A stretch of 45,120 bases of DNA from Microcystis wesenbergii FACHB-1317 (GTDB taxonomy: Bacteria > Cyanobacteriota > Cyanobacteriia > Cyanobacteriales > Microcystaceae). A program made the translations under genes and the position numbers. The stretch is taken from positions 1-45,120 of the forward strand of contig NZ_JACJQV010000205.1 in NCBI RefSeq assembly GCF_014696875.1, given 5' to 3'. Positions within the stretch are counted from its first letter, which is position 1; the number at the start of each line of letters is the position of its first letter. Below the pieces are notes generated by a model. The model saw nothing but the letters and a program-made list of their open reading frames with translations, ran no database searches and was not told the DNA's origin. Positions 21,393 to 30,813 of this stretch are shown one piece after another.

Positions 21393-23408
21393 TTAACTTG
21401 CTTGGGAGGAGACAAAACCCGATAACTCGCGAAAACGGATCTCATCGCGGTGGGGATCAGAGCGACTAACTTGTACTTGAAAGCGATCGCCTAAAGATAC
21501 CGAGCGCTCAAAACGATGGGGTAATTCTAACCCCAATTCCTCCAATAAAATCAAGCCTAAATTTTCCTCTTCCCGCAGCCAGCGTAAAACCAAAGCTTGC
21601 CAGACTTGATCTCCCTGTCGTCGCAAAAATTCCAAACTCCAATAACGATTAGTTTGTCGTTCCACCGAGGTGGCTTCTTGGGCCGAACTAGCGACACTAT
21701 AGAGAATTTCCTGCATTCTATCCCGGGTAAAAGGCAGTTTATCGCCCCGGAGATGGGCTTTTAGTTGAAAATGGGTCAAAAGGTCGGTATAACGGCGAAT
21801 TGGCGAAGTTACTTGGGAATAGGTATTCAATCCCAGACTAGCATGACGGTTAGGAATCGTCGTCATCTCACTGCGCGGCATACAGCGACGCAAGGCACAG
21901 GAACGCACCGGGCCCGCAGGTAGTAAAATTAACTCCTCATCGGGGGGTAATTCCGGTTGTGGTTGTCCGCGGAAAGGCACGGGGATCTCGTGTTCCTGAC
22001 AGTAGCGACCGGCGATTTCTCCAGCTAAAATCATCATTTCCGCCACTAATTGCCGAGATGGGGAAACTTCCTGCAATTCTACGATAATTTCGTCGTTATC
22101 CTTCACCTTAATCGATGATTCTGGCATTTGGATGTTAATCGATCCCTGAGATTTGCGCCATGCGTGGCGTTGTTTTGCCCAACGGTTGAGAATCCTTACT
22201 TCCGGTTCATGCTGCAGATCCAGATGTAACATTTCGTCCACATCTTCGTAGGTGAGGCGATAGGTAGGTTTAATTGTACTAGGATGGATACGATAATCGG
22301 CGATCGCCCCCGTTTCATCGAGGATTACCCCAAAACTCAATGCGGGACAAAGTTTACCCTGTACCAAACTCATTGGACCGGCGGCCAACTCTAGGGGAAA
22401 CATGGGAACCATTCCCGTGGGAAGATAAAGACTGGTACTGCGACGACGCGCTTCTAGGTCTAATTCATCATCGGGACGCACTAAACGGCTAGGATCGGCA
22501 ATATGAATCCAGAGACGATGACCACCATCCGCAAGCATTTCCACCGATAATCCGTCATCGATTTCCTCGGTACTTTCATCGTCGATGGTATAAATTTTTT
22601 GGTGGGTTAAATCGAGACGATTGTTGACATCCGCATCCGCAGGGGGATTGAGTAAATTAAGACGCGCCACATCAAGTACCTTTTTCGAGAATTGAACGGG
22701 GTAGGAACTGCGTCGCAGGAAAAGGTTTTCGTGACTACTCCACCATTTCAAATCGACTAACAATTCAAAAGCGGCCTCGGGGGTTTGAGAACGGCCCAGC
22801 AGCGAGAGTATGTCCATGGCTGCTGGATATTTTTGTTCGGGTTGGAGGATAAATTTTTCTAGAGATTCCAGACGAATTCGATCGCTTTCTGACCATTCTA
22901 CCGTTTCACCGGCCAGGGCCTGTTGGAGACGTTGGAGAAATTGGCCTTTTTCCCGTTGACGCTGTTGTTCCACCTCTAGCTGGTGTTTGATTTCCTCTAC
23001 CTGATTTTCCGATCGGGCCTCGTAACCATCCCCTTTATTTTTAAAATAAACTTTATCATCACTCAAGAGACAATGGGCCGCATAACAAAACTGCGGACCG
23101 CGATCGGAAAAGAGAATCTCGGCCATGGTTTCGGGAGTGACTAACTGATTTTCCCCGGCTAATAATTCCCAGGCCACTTCTAAACCACTAGCATCTAGAT
23201 AGGGTTGGACTTCCCGCAGAAAATTGCCAATCTCTTTATAGTTGGACGGACCTGCTTTGATAATGTAATCGAAGCGTTGGGGACGCAGTTTATGCGGGTT
23301 TCCCCCTTGATCGATGACGATCCAATCTTTTTTCCCTTCTGGGCGATCGATCACCCCTAAGCGCCTTTCTCCTTGGACGCGAAATTCTACCAGCGTTCCC
23401 TTTTCCAC
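21393..23408 (-). CDS. RNase II/VacB-family exoribonuclease
   Basis: 671 residues. The RNB catalytic motif IDDESTEEIDDGLS at 275-288 carries the metal-binding aspartates of 3'-5' exoribonucleases, followed by HIADPSRLVRPDDELDLEARRRSTSLYLPTG and the RNB end SLGLNTYSQVTSPIRRYTDLL. The C-terminal ~90 residues may form a short S1-like region. It degrades RNA processively in the cytoplasm. Cyanobacterial members are close to the Synechocystis gene once called zam. The N-terminal region (1-80) looks like a cold-shock-type domain. It lies 77 bases downstream of speA on the same strand. Confidence 0.92.
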   Translation of the reverse strand: MEKGTLVEFRVQGERRLGVIDRPEGKKDWIVIDQGGNPHKLRPQRFDYIIKAGPSNYKEIGNFLREVQPYLDASGLEVAWELLAGENQLVTPETMAEILFSDRGPQFCYAAHCLLSDDKVYFKNKGDGYEARSENQVEEIKHQLEVEQQRQREKGQFLQRLQQALAGETVEWSESDRIRLESLEKFILQPEQKYPAAMDILSLLGRSQTPEAAFELLVDLKWWSSHENLFLRRSSYPVQFSKKVLDVARLNLLNPPADADVNNRLDLTHQKIYTIDDESTEEIDDGLSVEMLADGGHRLWIHIADPSRLVRPDDELDLEARRRSTSLYLPTGMVPMFPLELAAGPMSLVQGKLCPALSFGVILDETGAIADYRIHPSTIKPTYRLTYEDVDEMLHLDLQHEPEVRILNRWAKQRHAWRKSQGSINIQMPESSIKVKDNDEIIVELQEVSPSRQLVAEMMILAGEIAGRYCQEHEIPVPFRGQPQPELPPDEELILLPAGPVRSCALRRCMPRSEMTTIPNRHASLGLNTYSQVTSPIRRYTDLLTHFQLKAHLRGDKLPFTRDRMQEILYSVASSAQEATSVERQTNRYWSLEFLRRQGDQVWQALVLRWLREEENLGLILLEELGLELPHRFERSVSLGDRFQVQVSRSDPHRDEIRFRELSGFVSSQAS

Positions 23409-23485
23409 TGCTTCCCCTTACTGCCTATCTATTTTGTCTATTTTCTATCATCCTCGATCGATTACTCGATCGGCAAGAGCAATCA

Positions 23486-25525
23486 TCAATCCCCACCCAC
23501 TAGATAGGTATAACGTCGCAAACTGCGTTCATAATCCTGTAGGAGTAATTGGGATTCTTCCACAGTCATGCGATTTTCCTGCAAAGCTTGTTCACAACGA
23601 AGACGAATTCTTTCTAACAGGTCTTCCGCAGAATACTGCACATAACTTAATACTTCCGTGATCGTATCTCCTTTGACTAGATACTCGATATCGTACCCCT
23701 TGGGACTCATCTGAATATGTACCACGTTAGTATCGCCAAAAAGATTATGTAAATTGCCCATAATCTCTTGATAAGCACCCACCAGAAACATTCCTAGATA
23801 ATAGGGTTCCGGAGAATGTTTACCGTTTTTGTACTCCAAAGGATGCAATTCTAAAACTGATTTTACGTCCCCGCGCAAATCGATAAACTGGGCAATTTTA
23901 CCGTCACTATCACAGGTTAAATCGGCGAGAATTCCTCTTTGAGTAGGTTCTCGATCGAGACGATGGATCGGCATAATTGGAAATAGTTGATCGATCGCCC
24001 AACTATCGGGAACTGACTGAAAAACCGAGAGATTGGCATAATAAATTGAGGCCATAATTTGCTCTAAGTCTTCCAAGTCATCGGGAACATAATCCTCTTG
24101 TCGGGCCACTTGCAGAATTTTGTGACAACAAGCCCAGTACAATTGTTCGGCTCTAGCTCGTTCTTTGAGACTGAGATAACCGAAATTAAACAGACTAATC
24201 GCCTCCTCTTTGAACTGTCCCGCATCGTGATAAGCTTCCTGATAATTGCGCTCATCGATACCCGTGTAGGTTTCCCAGAGATTACGGAGGATAAGATGTT
24301 CTTTCCCATTGCAGGGATCGGGGGGATTTTGGGGAACCTCACTACTTCCCAAGATATCAAAGACTAACACCGATTGATGAGAAGCGATCGCCCGGCCACT
24401 TTCACTGATGAGAATTGGGGGTGAAATCTGGGCATCTTCACAAGCTTCCTTGACCTCAGCCACGATATCATTGGCATAATTCTGCATATTGTAGTTTTTT
24501 GAGGCGTAGAAGTTAGTTTTTGAGCCATCGTAATCGACCCCTAAACCACCCCCCACATCGAGATAGGTCATATTTGCCCCTAATTTCGCTAATTCCACAT
24601 AAATCTGACTAGCTTCGCGAATGGCATCCTTAATGACGCTAATAGCGGAGATTTGCGACCCAATATGATAGTGCAGCAGTTGCAGACAATCTAACATCCC
24701 CGCTTGTTCTAATTCCGTCACCACCGTTAAGATTTCCGGGACGGTTAAACCGAATTTTGCCCGGTCTCCCGTGGAACATCCCCAACGGCCCACCCCTTTT
24801 GTCCCCAGTTTCGCACGCACTCCCAAATGTGGGGCAATTCCTAACTGACGACTGACGCGCAGGGTTAAATATAATTCTTCCAATTGTTCGATGACAATCA
24901 AAGGCCGATGACCGAGACGGGTGGTCAAAAGAGCGGTTTCGATGTATTCTTTGTCCTTATAGCCGTTACAAATTAGCAGTGGTTGTGTTTTGTCATTTTT
25001 GCCGTTTAAGGAAGGTTCTAGGGTCGCTAAAGCAATCATTAGCTCTGGTTTTGAACCAGCCTCCAACCCAAATTGATAGGGTTTGCCAAAACGCACTAAA
25101 GACTCGACGATGTGACGGTGTTGATTGCACTTGATCGGATAGACACCGCGATAGACATTGGGATAATTATAACGTGCGATCGCTCGGTTAAAACAGGCAT
25201 TCAGGCGCTCGATCCGATCCTCAAGGATGTCACTAAACCGAATTAACAGGGGTAAACCGATATTCCGCCGCTTAATCGCCGAAACTAACTCGTATAAGTC
25301 CAAAGAACCGCCCCTTTCTCCCTGAGGCGAGACGGTGATATTTCCTGCGGCATTGATTGAGAAATAGGGTTCTCCCCAGCCTTGGATGCGATAGAGATTT
25401 TCGCTATCTTCGATCGACCAATGTTTAACGGGGGCAACTTTTTCGAGGTTGTTACCGTCAGAAGGGGCCAGATCAAGTTGAGATAATTGCTTTTCTAGTT
25501 TCTTAAGTTGAGTTTTACCCGCCAT
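23486..25525 (-). CDS. speA: Biosynthetic arginine decarboxylase
   Basis: 679 residues, the usual SpeA length. PLP lysine in GVYPIKCNQHRH (K132), substrate and cofactor motifs FGLEAGSKPEL, LLHYHIGSQIS, YLDVGGGLGVDYDGS and the C-terminal NLSVFQSVPDSWAIDQLFPIMP. It decarboxylates arginine to agmatine, the first step of polyamine synthesis in cyanobacteria. It is upstream of the RNase gene on the same strand. Confidence 0.96.
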   Translation of the reverse strand: MAGKTQLKKLEKQLSQLDLAPSDGNNLEKVAPVKHWSIEDSENLYRIQGWGEPYFSINAAGNITVSPQGERGGSLDLYELVSAIKRRNIGLPLLIRFSDILEDRIERLNACFNRAIARYNYPNVYRGVYPIKCNQHRHIVESLVRFGKPYQFGLEAGSKPELMIALATLEPSLNGKNDKTQPLLICNGYKDKEYIETALLTTRLGHRPLIVIEQLEELYLTLRVSRQLGIAPHLGVRAKLGTKGVGRWGCSTGDRAKFGLTVPEILTVVTELEQAGMLDCLQLLHYHIGSQISAISVIKDAIREASQIYVELAKLGANMTYLDVGGGLGVDYDGSKTNFYASKNYNMQNYANDIVAEVKEACEDAQISPPILISESGRAIASHQSVLVFDILGSSEVPQNPPDPCNGKEHLILRNLWETYTGIDERNYQEAYHDAGQFKEEAISLFNFGYLSLKERARAEQLYWACCHKILQVARQEDYVPDDLEDLEQIMASIYYANLSVFQSVPDSWAIDQLFPIMPIHRLDREPTQRGILADLTCDSDGKIAQFIDLRGDVKSVLELHPLEYKNGKHSPEPYYLGMFLVGAYQEIMGNLHNLFGDTNVVHIQMSPKGYDIEYLVKGDTITEVLSYVQYSAEDLLERIRLRCEQALQENRMTVEESQLLLQDYERSLRRYTYLVGGD

Positions 25526-25803
25526 TGTCTATCGATCGCTCCGTGTGAGACTCCGATCTTCTATCTTAAGTCAGACTTCCTGTCCGCGACCAAGATTCCG
25601 ATCGTGATAGAATTTACTAGCCGTTAGGAGGCAGGATTCAGGAGTCAGGAGACAGGAGACAGGAGATAGGAGATTATTTGTATTTTCTCCCCATCCCCCA
25701 TCACCCTAGGGTTGATTCATAGTAGGGTTGATTCATGAATCAACCCTACCCATCACCCCGTTCCCCTGTTCCCTTCTCCCCAAAATTTTATAGTGAACCG
25801 CTT
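25526..25803. other. Intergenic region with simple repeats and a 28-bp palindrome
   Basis: Contains GGAGACAG-type heptamer repeats (about 25637-25672), a C-rich stretch and the palindrome at 25722-25749. The frame open from 25735 begins inside the palindrome and is not the real start of the next gene. Confidence 0.6.
25722..25749. repeat. Perfect 28-bp palindrome
   Basis: GTAGGGTTGATTCA followed by its exact inverse complement. A sister palindrome (GTAGGGTTAATTCA type) lies at 42977-43004. Confidence 0.9.
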
Positions 25804-26337
25804 ATGAAATTATTAGACTCAAAAGGACGTTTATTCGGTAAATTTAGCTTGCTTGATATTGGAGCGGCCTTAGTAATTTTATTGACAATTATCGGGATTT
25901 TTGTTGTCCCGGGGACGAGTGGTAAAAGTACGATCGCTCAAGTTACCAAAGAACCCATAGAAGTGGATGTTATTGTCCGGGGTTTAAGTGTTCTCAATCC
26001 CAATGCTTTGATTAATCAATTCAATACCGAGAAGAAAACTAATATTGTTATTCGTAATCAACCGGCTGGTCAAGTGGATATAAAAAATGTTAAACCTTTA
26101 TCGAGAAATGTCTTAGTTCCGCAGCCGGATGGTAGTGTGAAAGTCCTACCCGATCCCCGCACGGAAAACTATTCTCAAGATATGATTATGACTCTCAGTG
26201 GTCAAGCGGAAGTTACTGATACTGGTGCGGTTGTTGGCGGTCAAAAGGTGAAAATTGGCACTTTAATCGAGTTAGAAGGAGATAATTATAATTTCAACAC
26301 CAGTGTTATCGATGTCCGTTTACCAAAAAGGTCTTAG
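25804..26337 (+). CDS. DUF4330 family protein, membrane-anchored
   Basis: 177 residues from the ATG at 25804 (MKLLDSKGRLFGKFSLLDI). The opening motif, the hydrophobic helix (about 16-36, LLDIGAALVILLTIIGIFVV) and the soluble beta-rich remainder fit DUF4330, a cyanobacterial family of unknown function with an extracytoplasmic domain. The ribosome-binding site is weak. The frame extends 23 codons upstream, but those lie in repeats. It precedes recR at about 150 bases, separated by heptamer repeats. Confidence 0.85.
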   Translation: MKLLDSKGRLFGKFSLLDIGAALVILLTIIGIFVVPGTSGKSTIAQVTKEPIEVDVIVRGLSVLNPNALINQFNTEKKTNIVIRNQPAGQVDIKNVKPLSRNVLVPQPDGSVKVLPDPRTENYSQDMIMTLSGQAEVTDTGAVVGGQKVKIGTLIELEGDNYNFNTSVIDVRLPKRS

Positions 26338-26340
26338 TTA

Positions 26341-26473
26341 GTAAACAGTGAGCAGTAATCAGTGAAAAGACAGCAGGAAACTTCCATGTAACACTGCTCA
26401 CTTGAAAACTCAAATCTGATAACTGATAACTTACCCACTGATAACTGATAACTGATAACTGATAACTGATAAG
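26341..26473. repeat. Heptamer tandem repeats between DUF4330 and recR
   Basis: Several ATCAGTG/AACTGAT-type 7-bp units, including about seven copies of CTGATAA near 26417-26473. They reach to within about 15 bases of the probable recR start. Confidence 0.8.
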
Positions 26474-26486
26474 AGGATTAACTGCT

Positions 26487-27077
26487 ATTTATACACCGCC
26501 TTTAGCTCGTTTGATCGAGCAGTTACAAAAATTACCCGGGGTGGGACCCAAAAGCGCTCAACGTCTGGCCCTCTATATTCTCAAACGACCGGAACAAGAT
26601 GCGATCGAATTGGCCCAGGCGATCGTGGCAGCGAAAAAACAAGTAGGATTATGTCAGGTTTGTTTTCATCTTTCGGCCGAACCGATTTGTGAAATTTGCC
26701 GCAATCCTAACCGAGAAACGGGGACTATCTGTGTGGTAGCTGACTCCAGAGATGTGATTGCTTTGGAGAAAACAAGGGAATATTCGGGCAAATATCACGT
26801 TTTGGGCGGTGTTATCTCGCCTATGGATGGGATTGGACCGGATCAATTAAATATACAGTCTTTAGTCACCAGAGTCAGCCAGAAAAAAATTCAGGAAGTT
26901 ATCTTAGCTATCAGTCCCAGTGTCGAAGGGGAAACCACGACTTTGTATGTCGGGGGTTTACTGAAACCCTTCACTAAAGTTACCCGTATCGCTTTTGGGT
27001 TGCCCATGGGTGGTGATCTAGAATACGCTGATGAAGTAACCCTAGCGAGAGCTTTAGAAGGTCGTCGGGAATTGTAA
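26487..27077 (+). CDS. recR: Recombination protein RecR, probable AUU start
   Basis: RecR acts with RecF and RecO in loading RecA at gaps. Visible parts: helix-hairpin-helix [14 protein letters not shown], zinc finger [19 protein letters not shown] and the Toprim region [16 protein letters not shown]. The family's N-terminus is usually [14 protein letters not shown] in cyanobacteria (recall). Here the corresponding codons read ATT TAT ACA CCG CCT, preceded by AAGAGG 10 bases upstream. I therefore start at the ATT (26487, 196 residues). The TTG at 26511 (188 residues) is the conventional alternative but would drop eight conserved residues and has no SD sequence. Confidence 0.9.
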   Translation: MYTPPLARLIEQLQKLPGVGPKSAQRLALYILKRPEQDAIELAQAIVAAKKQVGLCQVCFHLSAEPICEICRNPNRETGTICVVADSRDVIALEKTREYSGKYHVLGGVISPMDGIGPDQLNIQSLVTRVSQKKIQEVILAISPSVEGETTTLYVGGLLKPFTKVTRIAFGLPMGGDLEYADEVTLARALEGRREL

Positions 27078-27097
27078 AATCTCGCCAAGGTTGGGAT

Positions 27098-27284
27098 TAA
27101 TGGGACTTAGACAAAAAACAAATCGAGAAAAGCCTCAACCCCAATCCCTGCTTGGGATTTACTTCGAGAAGCCCAAAATCGCTGAAACCCAGATAGATCA
27201 AGGAAAATCATAAATCGAGGTTAACCCTTTGTCCCGTAATGGTTTGAGCCTTTTTTGCTGCCCGAAAATGCCTAAGTCCCATTA
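27098..27284. mobile_element. MITE family M3 (187 bp)
   Basis: TAATGGGACTTAG at the left and CTAAGTCCCATTA at the right are perfect 13-bp terminal inverted repeats, each followed or preceded by bases making TTAA at the outer edge (possible target duplication). No transposase inside. Only one copy in the window. Confidence 0.75.
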
Positions 27285-27500
27285 AGTAGGGTTTGCTGAA
27301 TAAATGTGAAATGTAGGCAAGGTAAGGGTTTTGTGGCTTTTCTCGTGAAACAGGTGCAAGATTTTGAAAGAATCGTGCTTCAACACCTTGCGTCTTCATC
27401 GGCCCGTGTCCTGTAGGGGCGAAGCATTCGGGCAATAACCTATCGGTGAAACGTAGATTTTCTATCCGAATGCTTCGCCCGTACTTTTTGCCGCCAACCC

Positions 27501-27597
27501 TAAGTAGGGAGGCACAATTATTTGTAGGATGGGTTAGCGGTAGCGTAACATGAGCGGGCGTTGGGTTTCATGCTTCAACCCAACCTACGTTCATCTT
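27501..27597. repeat. Dispersed repeat P, copy 1
   Basis: Contains GTAGGATGGGTTAGCGGTAG and GTTGGGTTTCATGCTTCAAC then CCAACCTACG, giving an overall imperfect palindrome. Copies also at 33464-33557 and 38460-38615. Confidence 0.85.
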
Positions 27598-27639
27598 ATA
27601 TTTAATTCCACCTACCTACTTAGACATTATTGAGGACAA

Positions 27640-28965
27640 TTATTCGGCCCGACTACTCAAAGGGTTATTGAGATTGCCAGTGCCTGGACGTTTAACACTA
27701 TGGGATTGTAACAGCGAGATCGCCTGTTGATACTGGGGATCATCCTTAGTTCCCAGCAAAGAAGGATCATCGCGGAAGCGCAGCTGTTGTTCTTGGGTTA
27801 ACTCGATCTGCACATCGGGTTTAATGCCTTTTTTGTAGATATTTTCGCCGTTGGGGGGATAATAACGAGCAATTGTCACCGCTAAACCGGAACCATCGGA
27901 GAGGGTGTGTACCGATTGGACGGTACTCTTGCCATAAGTCGATGTACCTACTAAAGTCGCCCGGCCATTTTCTTTTAGCGCTCCAGCGAGGATTTCGCTG
28001 GCACTCGCTGAACCTTTATTAACCAAGACTACTAGGGGTAAATCGGTAATAGCGGTGTTATTGGCGATAAATTGACGATCTCCGCCCCGTCGATCGATAG
28101 TGCTAACGATTTTGCCCTGTTTCATCCACATACGAGCGATATCGACACTAGCAAATAGTAACCCGCCGGGGTTGCCCCGCAGATCGAGAACATAGCCGGA
28201 TACCTGTTGTTGACTTAATTCCTCGATCGCCTCTTTCATTTGTTCGGCTGCGTGGGAACTAAATTCATCCAATTTAATATAACCAACTTTCACCCCACCT
28301 TCCTGTTTCAGGGTATAGCTAACCGAGGGGATTTCGATATCTACCCGGGTTAAAGTCACTTCAAATACCCCTTGATCGGGACGGGCAAGCTGTAAACTAA
28401 CGCTAGTACCCACTTCTCCCTGTAGTGCCTCCATTGCCTGTTCTAAGGTCATTAAAGCGGTGGGTTTGCCATTAATTCTGATCAGGCGATCGCCGCTTTT
28501 TACTCCTGCTTCCTTGGCGGGGGATTTTTTCACCGTATCGACAACGATCAGATCGCTAGTGCGTTTATCGAGGGCTAAACGTATGCCAATTCCCGATAAT
28601 TCTCCAGAAGTTTGACTGGTGAGGACAGAAAATTCACTAGGGGTTAAAAAACGGGTATAAGTATCACCCAATTCCTTTAAAGCTTCCCGGATTGCCGTGT
28701 AAGCTTGTTGGGGATTAGTATAATTTCTGCTTAACAATTCTTGACGTTTTTTTTGCCAATCAATTTGATGAAAACTACGGTCTACAAATTCATTATTAAC
28801 AATTTGCCAAACCTGGTCGATGACTGCTTTCGGGTTATCTTCTAAGGGTTTTTCCCCTTTGGCTGCGGGGGTGAGAACCATCAGGGAACTAACTGCTAGG
28901 GTAGCGATCGCACCTCCAGATAGGAGTTTCTGCACGGAAACGAACGAGGGACGCGACTGGTTCAT
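27640..28965 (-). CDS. C-terminal processing protease (Ctp, S41 family)
   Basis: An exported protease: signal peptide (LLSGGAIATLAVSSLMVLTPAAKG), N-terminal helical domain, PDZ domain (about 125-210 of the longer form) and the S41 catalytic dyad in NKGSASASEILAGAL and STYGKSTVQ, serine and lysine 25 residues apart as in the D1 protease. Family members act in the thylakoid lumen or periplasm; CtpA trims the D1 precursor of photosystem II. Which of CtpA, CtpB or CtpC this is cannot be decided here. I chose ATG 28965 (MNQSRPSFVS) because it gives a normal signal peptide; ATG 29007 adds 14 residues. Confidence 0.9.
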   Translation of the reverse strand: MNQSRPSFVSVQKLLSGGAIATLAVSSLMVLTPAAKGEKPLEDNPKAVIDQVWQIVNNEFVDRSFHQIDWQKKRQELLSRNYTNPQQAYTAIREALKELGDTYTRFLTPSEFSVLTSQTSGELSGIGIRLALDKRTSDLIVVDTVKKSPAKEAGVKSGDRLIRINGKPTALMTLEQAMEALQGEVGTSVSLQLARPDQGVFEVTLTRVDIEIPSVSYTLKQEGGVKVGYIKLDEFSSHAAEQMKEAIEELSQQQVSGYVLDLRGNPGGLLFASVDIARMWMKQGKIVSTIDRRGGDRQFIANNTAITDLPLVVLVNKGSASASEILAGALKENGRATLVGTSTYGKSTVQSVHTLSDGSGLAVTIARYYPPNGENIYKKGIKPDVQIELTQEQQLRFRDDPSLLGTKDDPQYQQAISLLQSHSVKRPGTGNLNNPLSSRAE

Positions 28966-29107
28966 AAAGACAAAGCCAAAATAAGATTGACGTTTCAATA
29001 AAGCCATTCAAAAAGCGGGAGCATTTTGCCTTCGAGGGAGGTGAGGAGCAGTGTTAACTACGACTTCTGTATAGATAAGGGAGTTCCTTGTCTGGCTCTA
29101 ATATCCA

Positions 29108-29527
29108 CTATAATTCTAGTTCTATAAAATCGAGCAATATCTGGCGATGAATTTTTCCTAAAGGACGAGTCTGATTAATCTTCTGGGAATAGTATTCCCC
29201 TTGACGGATGGCAGCTGGGGGTAATAAGGCTAAATCTTGCCCTTCCGTTTGCACTAATTTTTCTAATTCCACGGTCAGGGGTACATGATAAAGATAACGG
29301 GAGAGATTATCATCGTTATAAGAGCGAAAATAGCGTAAACTAGGGGCTTCGTAGTTAATTTCTTCTTTTAACTCTCGTTTTAACCCTATTTCTGGACTTT
29401 CACCCGCTTCTAAGTGACCACCAAATAAACCCCACACCCCCGGATAGAGAATCGTCGGGATGTCGTCGCGCAACTGCATTAAAAATCGACCGTCCTGTTC
29501 CAAAATCGCCAAAGCAACAAATATCAT
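29108..29527 (-). CDS. Nudix hydrolase
   Basis: 139 residues with a complete Nudix box, GGHLEAGESPEIGLKRELKEE (GX5EX7REUXEE), at about residues 37-58. Nudix enzymes hydrolyse nucleoside diphosphates linked to another group; the substrate is unknown. The ATG lies directly against the heptamer repeat tract (29528 onward), with no Shine-Dalgarno sequence, so repeat expansion may have displaced the original leader. Confidence 0.88.
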   Translation of the reverse strand: MIFVALAILEQDGRFLMQLRDDIPTILYPGVWGLFGGHLEAGESPEIGLKRELKEEINYEAPSLRYFRSYNDDNLSRYLYHVPLTVELEKLVQTEGQDLALLPPAAIRQGEYYSQKINQTRPLGKIHRQILLDFIELEL

Positions 29528-29608
29528 CAGTTATCAGTTATCAGTTATCAGTTGTCAGTTATCAGTTATCAGTTATCAGTTATCAGTTATCAGTTATCAG
29601 TTATCGGT
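29528..29608. repeat. Heptamer tandem repeat (ATCAGTT units)
   Basis: About eleven copies of a 7-bp unit fill the gap between two genes. It supplies the stop codon of the upstream gene and abuts the start of the Nudix gene. Confidence 0.9.
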
Positions 29609-29954
29609 TTTTGGTATTTTCTTGGCAGGTTTTTAGAATAAGCATTTTCCCAATTTCCTCCGCGTCATCATTGATACTTTGAAAGGCTCTTTCCTCTATG
29701 TAATTCGTGTCTTTCAATAGAGACAGCCAATACTTTGTTTCTAGACATTCTTTATAGGCTATTGACATTTTAGCTCGAAAATCAGCTTGAGAAATAGCTC
29801 CATTAGCCTCGGCAATGTTAGCCCCGATTGAAGTGCCACTCCTTAATAGCTGTTTTGACAAAATATATTCTTGTTTAGTTTCACACAAATATTTATAGCC
29901 TTTAACAATCCTAAGGGCAAATTTATAAGCTTTGTCATAAACTTTACTCTCCAT
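29601..29954 (-). CDS. Four-helix-bundle protein (23S rRNA intervening-sequence type)
   Basis: 117 residues matching the S23/IVP four-helix-bundle family: KVYDKAYKFALRIVKGYKYL, SKQLLRSGTSIGANIAEANGA and KECLETKYWLSLL. These proteins were first seen encoded in intervening sequences of 23S rRNA but are widespread as stand-alone genes, often beside mobile DNA; function is unclear. The last codons run into the heptamer repeat, whose TAA provides the stop. It is bounded upstream by another short repeat tract (about 29968-30024). Confidence 0.88.
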   Translation of the reverse strand: MESKVYDKAYKFALRIVKGYKYLCETKQEYILSKQLLRSGTSIGANIAEANGAISQADFRAKMSIAYKECLETKYWLSLLKDTNYIEERAFQSINDDAEEIGKMLILKTCQENTKNR

Positions 29955-30025
29955 CTGTTTACCCCGCTACTGATTAGTAATTAGTAATTAGTAATTACTA
30001 ATTACTGATTACTGATTACTGATTG

Positions 30026-30724
30026 CTATTTCTCGTTTTGTTTATGGGGTAAAAAGAAAGCATCAAGGGGATCTGGGATGGGTTTAATCACTGCCGTGGG
30101 TTTGGGGGGAATCGCTTCCGCGACGGGTTGTGCGGGGGGATTGGGTTTAATGGGGGTAAGGACGGGAGTTTCTGGGGGTTTCGTTTCAGCTGCGCTGGGA
30201 ATTGTCACCTGTCGGGGATTTTCCAGGGGTTTAGTGGAGACCGGGGGAGAATTATTTTCTGGGGGTTTAACTTCTGAGGTGGGGGAAGGTTTAATTTCTG
30301 GGGACGGGGAAGGAGTAGGAACAGAATTAACCGCTACTGCATCCATCTGTTCTAATTCCACCACATACAATTCGTTAACAGTTTGGGAACCCTGGGGAAT
30401 AGCCTCAAAGTCAATTTTGCCCTTAATAACGATTTCCTCGCCTTGACGGGGTAATTTATTGCTATTGGTGCGAATCCAAATCTTCCCGGACCCATCCTGC
30501 AAAAGATAGGCCCCTCCCGCTAAAAAAGGGGCATAATTGCTCACAGTTCCCCTAAGATAAACTAAAGAGCCTTTTGGTTTTTCCTGTAATTGCTCGATCG
30601 CTGTTAGGGGAGGATCACCGATGTAGGGAACGGCAATACCGAGGTCAGCAAGGGTACTACAACCGAATAACCCTAGCAATAATAATAAACTGCCGATGCG
30701 CCCTACACGAGTCTGAATAGACAT
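30026..30724 (-). CDS. Lipoprotein with OB-fold-like domain and proline-rich tail
   Basis: 232 residues. A signal peptide ending in the lipobox LLGLFGC puts cysteine 22 as the lipidated residue. Residues about 40-130 (GSLVYLRGTVSNYAPFLAGG, LLQDGSGKIWIRT, GEEIVIKGKI) look like a single OB-fold of the bacterial NirD/YgiW-like kind. The remaining ~100 residues are proline-rich with PTPSPSPEIKPSPT-type repeats, a flexible spacer. Function unknown. Divergent from folD with about 90 bases between the starts. Confidence 0.8.
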   Translation of the reverse strand: MSIQTRVGRIGSLLLLLGLFGCSTLADLGIAVPYIGDPPLTAIEQLQEKPKGSLVYLRGTVSNYAPFLAGGAYLLQDGSGKIWIRTNSNKLPRQGEEIVIKGKIDFEAIPQGSQTVNELYVVELEQMDAVAVNSVPTPSPSPEIKPSPTSEVKPPENNSPPVSTKPLENPRQVTIPSAAETKPPETPVLTPIKPNPPAQPVAEAIPPKPTAVIKPIPDPLDAFFLPHKQNEK

Positions 30725-30813
30725 TCTTGCTTTAACCTTAACGAGTGCGATTAGCCAATCTTTTTGACCATAGAATAGATCCGAAAGATTTTTGTTCTCG
30801 GTATTATCATAGA

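Larger units (their letters stand above)
27078..27639. other. Intergenic region packed with repeats
   Basis: Contains MITE M3 (27098-27284), an inverted pair GGGCGAAGCATTCGGG/CCGAATGCTTCGCCC (about 27417-27481) and a copy of the GTAGGATGGGTTAGCGG repeat (27501-27597). No gene seen. Confidence 0.75.

Noticed and set aside
25735-25803. Upstream start of the DUF4330 gene
   Set aside because: The start lies inside a palindromic repeat and the added residues are low-complexity.
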